DNA from: Fimenecus sp045593555
GTDB taxonomy: Bacteria > Bacillota > Clostridia > Oscillospirales > Acutalibacteraceae
DNA: 64,000 nucleotides
Assembly: GCA_045593555.1 (NCBI GenBank)
Contig: JAZNWU010000022.1
Coordinates: 20,876 to 84,875 of the forward strand
Reading direction: 5' to 3'
Shown here: positions 62,001 through 64,000 of the stretch, one piece after another
Position numbering within the stretch: position 1 is the first letter of the stretch
Layout of the letters: the number at the start of each line of letters is the position of its first letter
Translations under genes and position numbers: made by a program
The notes under the pieces: generated by a model
The model's database searches: none
Told to the model about the DNA's origin: nothing
The model's input: the letters and a program-made list of their open reading frames with translations, nothing else

Positions 62001-64000
62001 AAGAAACTGCTATTGCTCAGGGTAAGCAGGAAATGATAAAACAAGCCTTTCAGGATTGGATTTGGAAAGACCCAGAACGAAGAGAAAGACTTGTTAGAAT
62101 TTATAACGATTTATTCAATTCTATGCGACCTCGTGAGTATGACGGTAGTCATATAACATTTTCAGGTATGAACCCTGAAATATCCTTACGACCTCATCAG
62201 ATAAATGCAGTTGCTCGTATTATGTACGGTGGTAACACCTTACTTGCTCACGTTGTTGGTGCAGGCAAGACTTTTGAAATTGTTGCAGCAGCACAGGAAA
62301 GTAAAAGGCTCGGACTCTGCAATAAATCCCTTATTGTGGTTCCTAACCACCTTACGGAACAGTGGGCATCTGAATATCTTCAGCTTTATCCGTCAGCGAA
62401 CATTCTTGTTGCTACTAAAAAGGATTTTGAAACAAAGAACCGCAAAAAGTTCTGTGCTCGAATTGCTACCGGTGATTATGATGCTATTATCATAGGACAC
62501 TCACAGTTTGAGAAAATCCCTATCAGTATTGAAAGACAGCGAGAAATGCTTCAGCGACAGATTGATGAAATCACTCTCGGTGTAGCACAAATCAAGTATG
62601 ACAGAGGCGAAAAAATCACCGTTAAGCAGCTTGAAAAAACAAAGAAATCTTTGCAGACAAAACTCGATAAGCTCAATGACCAAAGCCGAAAAGACGATGT
62701 TGTTACCTTTGAAGAACTCGGTGTTGACCGATTGTTTGTTGATGAAGCTCATAACTTCAAAAACCTATTCTTATATACAAAAATGAGGAATGTGGGTGGT
62801 ATTGCTCAAACCGAAGCACAGAAATCTTCTGACCTTTATATGAAGTGCAGATACCTTGATGAAGTGACCGGAAACAAAGGTGTTATCTTTGCAACAGGTA
62901 CTCCCGTTTCAAATTCAATGGTAGAGCTTTACACAATGCAGAGATACCTTCAGTATGATGCATTGGAAGATAAGCACTTACAGCATTTTGACTCTTGGGC
63001 ATCAACCTTTGGTGAAACTGTTACTGCTATTGAGCTTGCACCTGAAGGTACAGGATACAGAGCAAAGACACGATTTGCAAAGTTCTATAACCTCCCTGAA
63101 CTTATGATGATGTTCAGACAGGTTGCAGATATACAGACGGCAGATATGCTTAATCTTCCCGTTCCTAAAGCAAATTTTCATAATATAGCAGTTAAACCGA
63201 CAGAACATCAGAAGCAGATTGTTGAATCTCTTTCGGAAAGAGCCGAGAGGGTAAGAAACAAGATGGTTGATTCAAGTGTTGATAATATGCTTCTCATTAC
63301 CAATGACGGCAGAAAGTTAGCACTTGACCAAAGACTCTTCAATGAAATGTTACCTGATGACCCTGACAGCAAGGTTGCAGCTTGTGTTGATAATGTTTAT
63401 GGCATTTGGGAGCGAACAACTCCTCAAAAATCAACACAACTTATTTTCTGTGACTTATCTACTCCGCATAATGACGGTAAATTTAATGTTTATGATGACA
63501 TCAAAAAGAAACTTATTGCAAAAGGTGTCCCCGAAAGTGAGATAGCCTTTATTCATAATGCAGATAGTGAAGCAAAGAAAAAAGACCTTTTCGGAAAAGT
63601 CCGTTCAGGTCAGGTTCGTGTTCTTATAGGTTCAACCGCTAAAATGGGTGCAGGTACTAATGTTCAGCAGAAGCTCATAGCGATTCATCACACAGATTGT
63701 CCTTGGCGTCCTGCAGATTTGCAGCAGCGTGAAGGTAGAATTATCCGACAAGGTAATGAAAACCCCGAAGTTGAAATTTACAGTTATGTAACAGAGCAGA
63801 CCTTTGATGCATACCTTTATCAGCTCGTTGAGAATAAGCAAAAGTTTATAGGTCAAATTATGACTTCAAAATCGCCTGTGCGTTCAGCAGAAGATGTTGA
63901 CGAGCAGGCGTTATCTTATGCTGAAATCAAAGCTCTTGCAACAGGTAATCCGTATATCAAGGAAAAGATGGATTTGGATGTTGCAGTTTCAAAGCTCAAA
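56054..64000 (+). CDS. Giant polyvalent protein: ArdC-N-like, MutS-I-like, N6-adenine methylase, SNF2-like helicase (cut by window edge)
   Basis: One uninterrupted frame of 2649 codons from an ATG with GAGGTGAT 6 bp upstream to the window end. In order: an ArdC-N-like ssDNA-binding segment (15-80, YDQLLIYSQRPDATACAEIG); a low-complexity linker at 260-400; two MutS domain I-like segments (about 785-850, FMHTGGFYIAFGKDAQTI; about 980-1060, LYQVGDFFEAFNDDAKTLAE); an N6-adenine methylase (EPSCGTGNF near 1393; NVPF near 1457); a SNF2-type helicase (VVGAGKT near 2068, VDEAH near 2228, GSTAKMGAGTNVQQ and QREGRIIRQGN in the C-terminal lobe). It should modify and unwind incoming element DNA. Confidence 0.9.
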   Translation, partial: MASKLQIITTMFNDEVGKVTNSFDNWTSFLRTASNNFKYNFYDQLLIYSQRPDATACAEIGFWNEKMNRWVNRGAKGIALFDYSGNNQKLRYVFDVSDTNSFYGYEVPRWEVKDNYHNEISEALTNAFGDVAEGGFECVIDDTARNMAEDNVLDYISTLKDSVYGSFLEELDDDNISVVFKNALTSSIGYMMMTRCGINADEYYDREDFEDIFNFNTPSTVIAMGVAVSDIAEMGLREIESTVKNIQKSEKKQNRTFVKEKETEYDEDAKTNNETERSNDYVTDDLQTSGGLSNSEPNLTNRGERYSWEVRYAEEEIPSGTQESLFHSVDSEGRIDENLEGNGNGSTTDAGTVDRTDDEVTGSDGRTESNEPNEMGRLDEQYQDNSRRNGTEGTDLQLSEHDFNARWNGIEYFHKDKEKSELIKSFLTPYAEEIAMFYESHKDSNERSDFVKSFFNSISYETTLSNGVNAGFEAYSDAIRLWRNDGTELRESWEKWFQVEDYVFGLILMEQWTEPIALLLPSEQAQIEFIGTKTKGDAFLPLPQGAIDHVLGAGSNFSESKMRIYRQFTESLSKDENIKFLKKEYGIGGGTNAIPGTGFWDNHDAKGIEIYDHYSEPKRRNLLKWSYVEKRISELIKYDRYLSPKEKEKYPEWLDNTIAKEAAWKKESEIRQLIRDAPDEKEPPKEYRYEYNLGDTVYIGADEFTILSLEDPVILNDSQYPLFNKEFSKSDFEQKVKENPANNHLRVEIEVERPIVNDETEIEVDESNKPDFLLQYEQEKRENPDSVLFMHTGGFYIAFGKDAQTISKHTHYKATGKNLYGNVFTPCCEVIDFNLSYCVKELNENNIDIVVMEVDKGVVERYSIPTIDEPNEQSVLTFVQPETKETQVLYDILSALKIDDIDLTYEGGILVARDNDNMWSGNEFYSFLIDEAFVFQDDGSVLGIKDTLLDDFKELCKENEVNFIDNRYNQIYRGYLAEKVEYPDKFLLYQVGDFFEAFNDDAKTLAEMLELVLTSRAIGGDERAPMVGFPKHRLETYLNMLTDRGFDVAVCSLENGERKTYTIVSQNKEDPVESKPIGRIDYLHTDGKVRESIEYTSEYQFVKDIKDENYYGTPMSVVVYTDKDGNTISRDFIKELDPPLQGFEAIPSPYLEQAEEEITDAELIGKEVIIDGDKYIIEKIDPVFGDVSMRDTTSIYPINRVEKIGFVREHLAPVKQEYATEKVAKYPAVENGLPYDIVVETIKTEEPTLTPPTWEEKKEKVTTLYPTIPDSEKHNFRITDDNLGVGGPKEKFRNNMAAINLLHELEFENRLATPEEQEILSKYVGFGGLADAFDESKANWADEYKELIVTLSPEEYAAARESTLTAFYTPPVVIRAMYEALGNMGFSEGNILEPSCGTGNFIGMVPDSMQKSKFFGVELDSLTGRIAQQLYQKSGITVQGYENASLPDSFFDVAIGNVPFGQFKVIDKKYDKNNWLIHDYFFGKTLDKVRPGGVIAFITSSGTMDKRNSNVRKYIAQRAELLGAIRLPNNTFKANAGTEVTSDILFLQKRDTLVNDEPDWVHLDRDENGNEYNKYFVDHPEMVLGEMVMESSQFGHSLTCKPYEDRNLSDLLSEAVQNIHAEITEFDISEIGEVEDNSVPADPNVKNFSFTVVEDKLYYRQNSRMNPVDVSATAESRIKGMIKIRDCVRELIRLQTDDYPDSAILSAQDRLNTLYDDFTKKYGLLNARANRLAFADDSSYCLLCSLEIVGENGELKRKADMFTKRTIKPHIKVTSVSTASEALAISIGEKARVDMVFMCELTGKTEQELFEELKGVIFLNPEYTSEHSNDERYLPADEYLSGNVRKKLELARRTAELYPDDYNINVEMLEKVQPKDLTASEISVRLGATWLPPEDVERFVYEILQTPRYAQWNIKVKYTELTDEWTIANKTYDRTNVVANNTYGTTRINGYRIIEDTLNLKDVRIFDYVEDEHGNKKPVLNKKETAIAQGKQEMIKQAFQDWIWKDPERRERLVRIYNDLFNSMRPREYDGSHITFSGMNPEISLRPHQINAVARIMYGGNTLLAHVVGAGKTFEIVAAAQESKRLGLCNKSLIVVPNHLTEQWASEYLQLYPSANILVATKKDFETKNRKKFCARIATGDYDAIIIGHSQFEKIPISIERQREMLQRQIDEITLGVAQIKYDRGEKITVKQLEKTKKSLQTKLDKLNDQSRKDDVVTFEELGVDRLFVDEAHNFKNLFLYTKMRNVGGIAQTEAQKSSDLYMKCRYLDEVTGNKGVIFATGTPVSNSMVELYTMQRYLQYDALEDKHLQHFDSWASTFGETVTAIELAPEGTGYRAKTRFAKFYNLPELMMMFRQVADIQTADMLNLPVPKANFHNIAVKPTEHQKQIVESLSERAERVRNKMVDSSVDNMLLITNDGRKLALDQRLFNEMLPDDPDSKVAACVDNVYGIWERTTPQKSTQLIFCDLSTPHNDGKFNVYDDIKKKLIAKGVPESEIAFIHNADSEAKKKDLFGKVRSGQVRVLIGSTAKMGAGTNVQQKLIAIHHTDCPWRPADLQQREGRIIRQGNENPEVEIYSYVTEQTFDAYLYQLVENKQKFIGQIMTSKSPVRSAEDVDEQALSYAEIKALATGNPYIKEKMDLDVAVSKLK
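56895..57248 (+). CDS. tnpV: TnpV gene nested out of frame inside the giant gene
   Basis: A 117-residue TnpV starting MSQMTYRQVGDYQIPNLTLP and ending EETVLKELIYS, the same length as the stand-alone tnpV at 9160. AAGGAG at 56881-56886 lies 8 bp before its ATG. The frame is different from that of the surrounding giant gene, which stays open through this stretch and reads it as a Ser/Glu/Asn-rich linker (residues 280-398). Both readings therefore look functional. Confidence 0.85.
   Translation: MSQMTYRQVGDYQIPNLTLPTEENVTLGKYGMLRKKFLQEHKKVYFTQLIAKGELMRTLKVTEMEAQQMLEQLTEQMMKSQGVTEELKATNQMKWVGLMNNIKITAEETVLKELIYS

Noticed and set aside
56274..63545. Series of plus- and minus-strand frames within the giant gene
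   Set aside because: All are in other frames from the continuous giant reading frame and, apart from tnpV at 56895-57248, have no family signature.

Overview
The window comes from a low-GC Gram-positive gut bacterium. It fits Clostridia, probably Oscillospiraceae/Ruminococcus-like: AGGAGG-type ribosome sites throughout, tnpV and DUF6809 genes, large serine recombinases, monoderm-type Tad genes and a SpoVG homologue. No rRNA, tRNA or CRISPR array was seen. A GC-richer core segment (1-5.3 kb) is followed by about 58 kb of accessory DNA made of nested or adjacent mobile elements and defence genes.

Layout. (a) 1-5.3 kb: the start of a secreted protein gene, a repeat-rich spacer, and a four-gene amino-sugar/sialic-acid operon on the minus strand (PIG-L deacetylase, phosphohexomutase, NanA-type lyase, N-acylglucosamine 2-epimerase). 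(b) 5.4-9.5 kb: two 3'-end scars of serine recombinases, each with its own terminator, a lone unknown gene, a compact AAA-ATPase plus PD-(D/E)XK-like gene pair, and a tnpV/DUF6809 module. (c) 9.5-13.4 kb: GNAT, an XRE/SLOG divergent pair with four operator-like sites, an unknown gene, a peptide deformylase and RhuM. (d) 13.4-25.5 kb: a nine-gene minus-strand operon, namely XRE regulator, MORC/MutL-like GHKL ATPase, Z1 helicase, DUF4420 nuclease, AIPR, C5 cytosine methylase, Vsr, HNH, and a GHKL-TIR-zinc-ribbon fusion. The first six to seven genes match the known MORC-Z1-AIPR restriction-modification theme. The HNH and the GHKL-TIR fusion look like an added effector layer.

(e) 25.7-38.7 kb: an integrative mobilizable element with a sigma factor and DUF6076, a zinc-ribbon protein, an array of minus-strand cassettes built from a repeated promoter/terminator module, then oriT-like DNA, MobC, relaxase, ParB-like protein and an intact large serine recombinase ending at 38579. 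(f) 38.7-41.5 kb: an SAMHD1-like HD phosphohydrolase with a small partner, a possible small RNA, a 90-bp inverted-repeat element and a group II intron-like RNA fragment.

(g) 41.5-64 kb: the start of a larger, probably conjugative, element. It has a ParB-like protein, SpoVG, two tandem pilin-like proteins, prepilin peptidase, and CpaB, TadZ, TadA/CpaF, TadB and TadC homologues, two TadE-like pseudopilins, a Cys-rich membrane protein and a 1064-residue secreted protein. These make a minimal Tad pilus. Small element genes follow, then a giant polyvalent protein (ArdC-N-like, two MutS-I-like domains, N6-adenine methylase, SNF2-type helicase) that runs off the window. A complete tnpV gene with its own ribosome site lies inside the giant gene in a different reading frame.

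The strongest candidates for undescribed biology are the GHKL-TIR-zinc-ribbon extension of the MORC/Z1 operon, the AAA + PD-(D/E)XK pair, the nested tnpV, the repeat-bounded cassette array and the Tad pilus carried by a mobile element.
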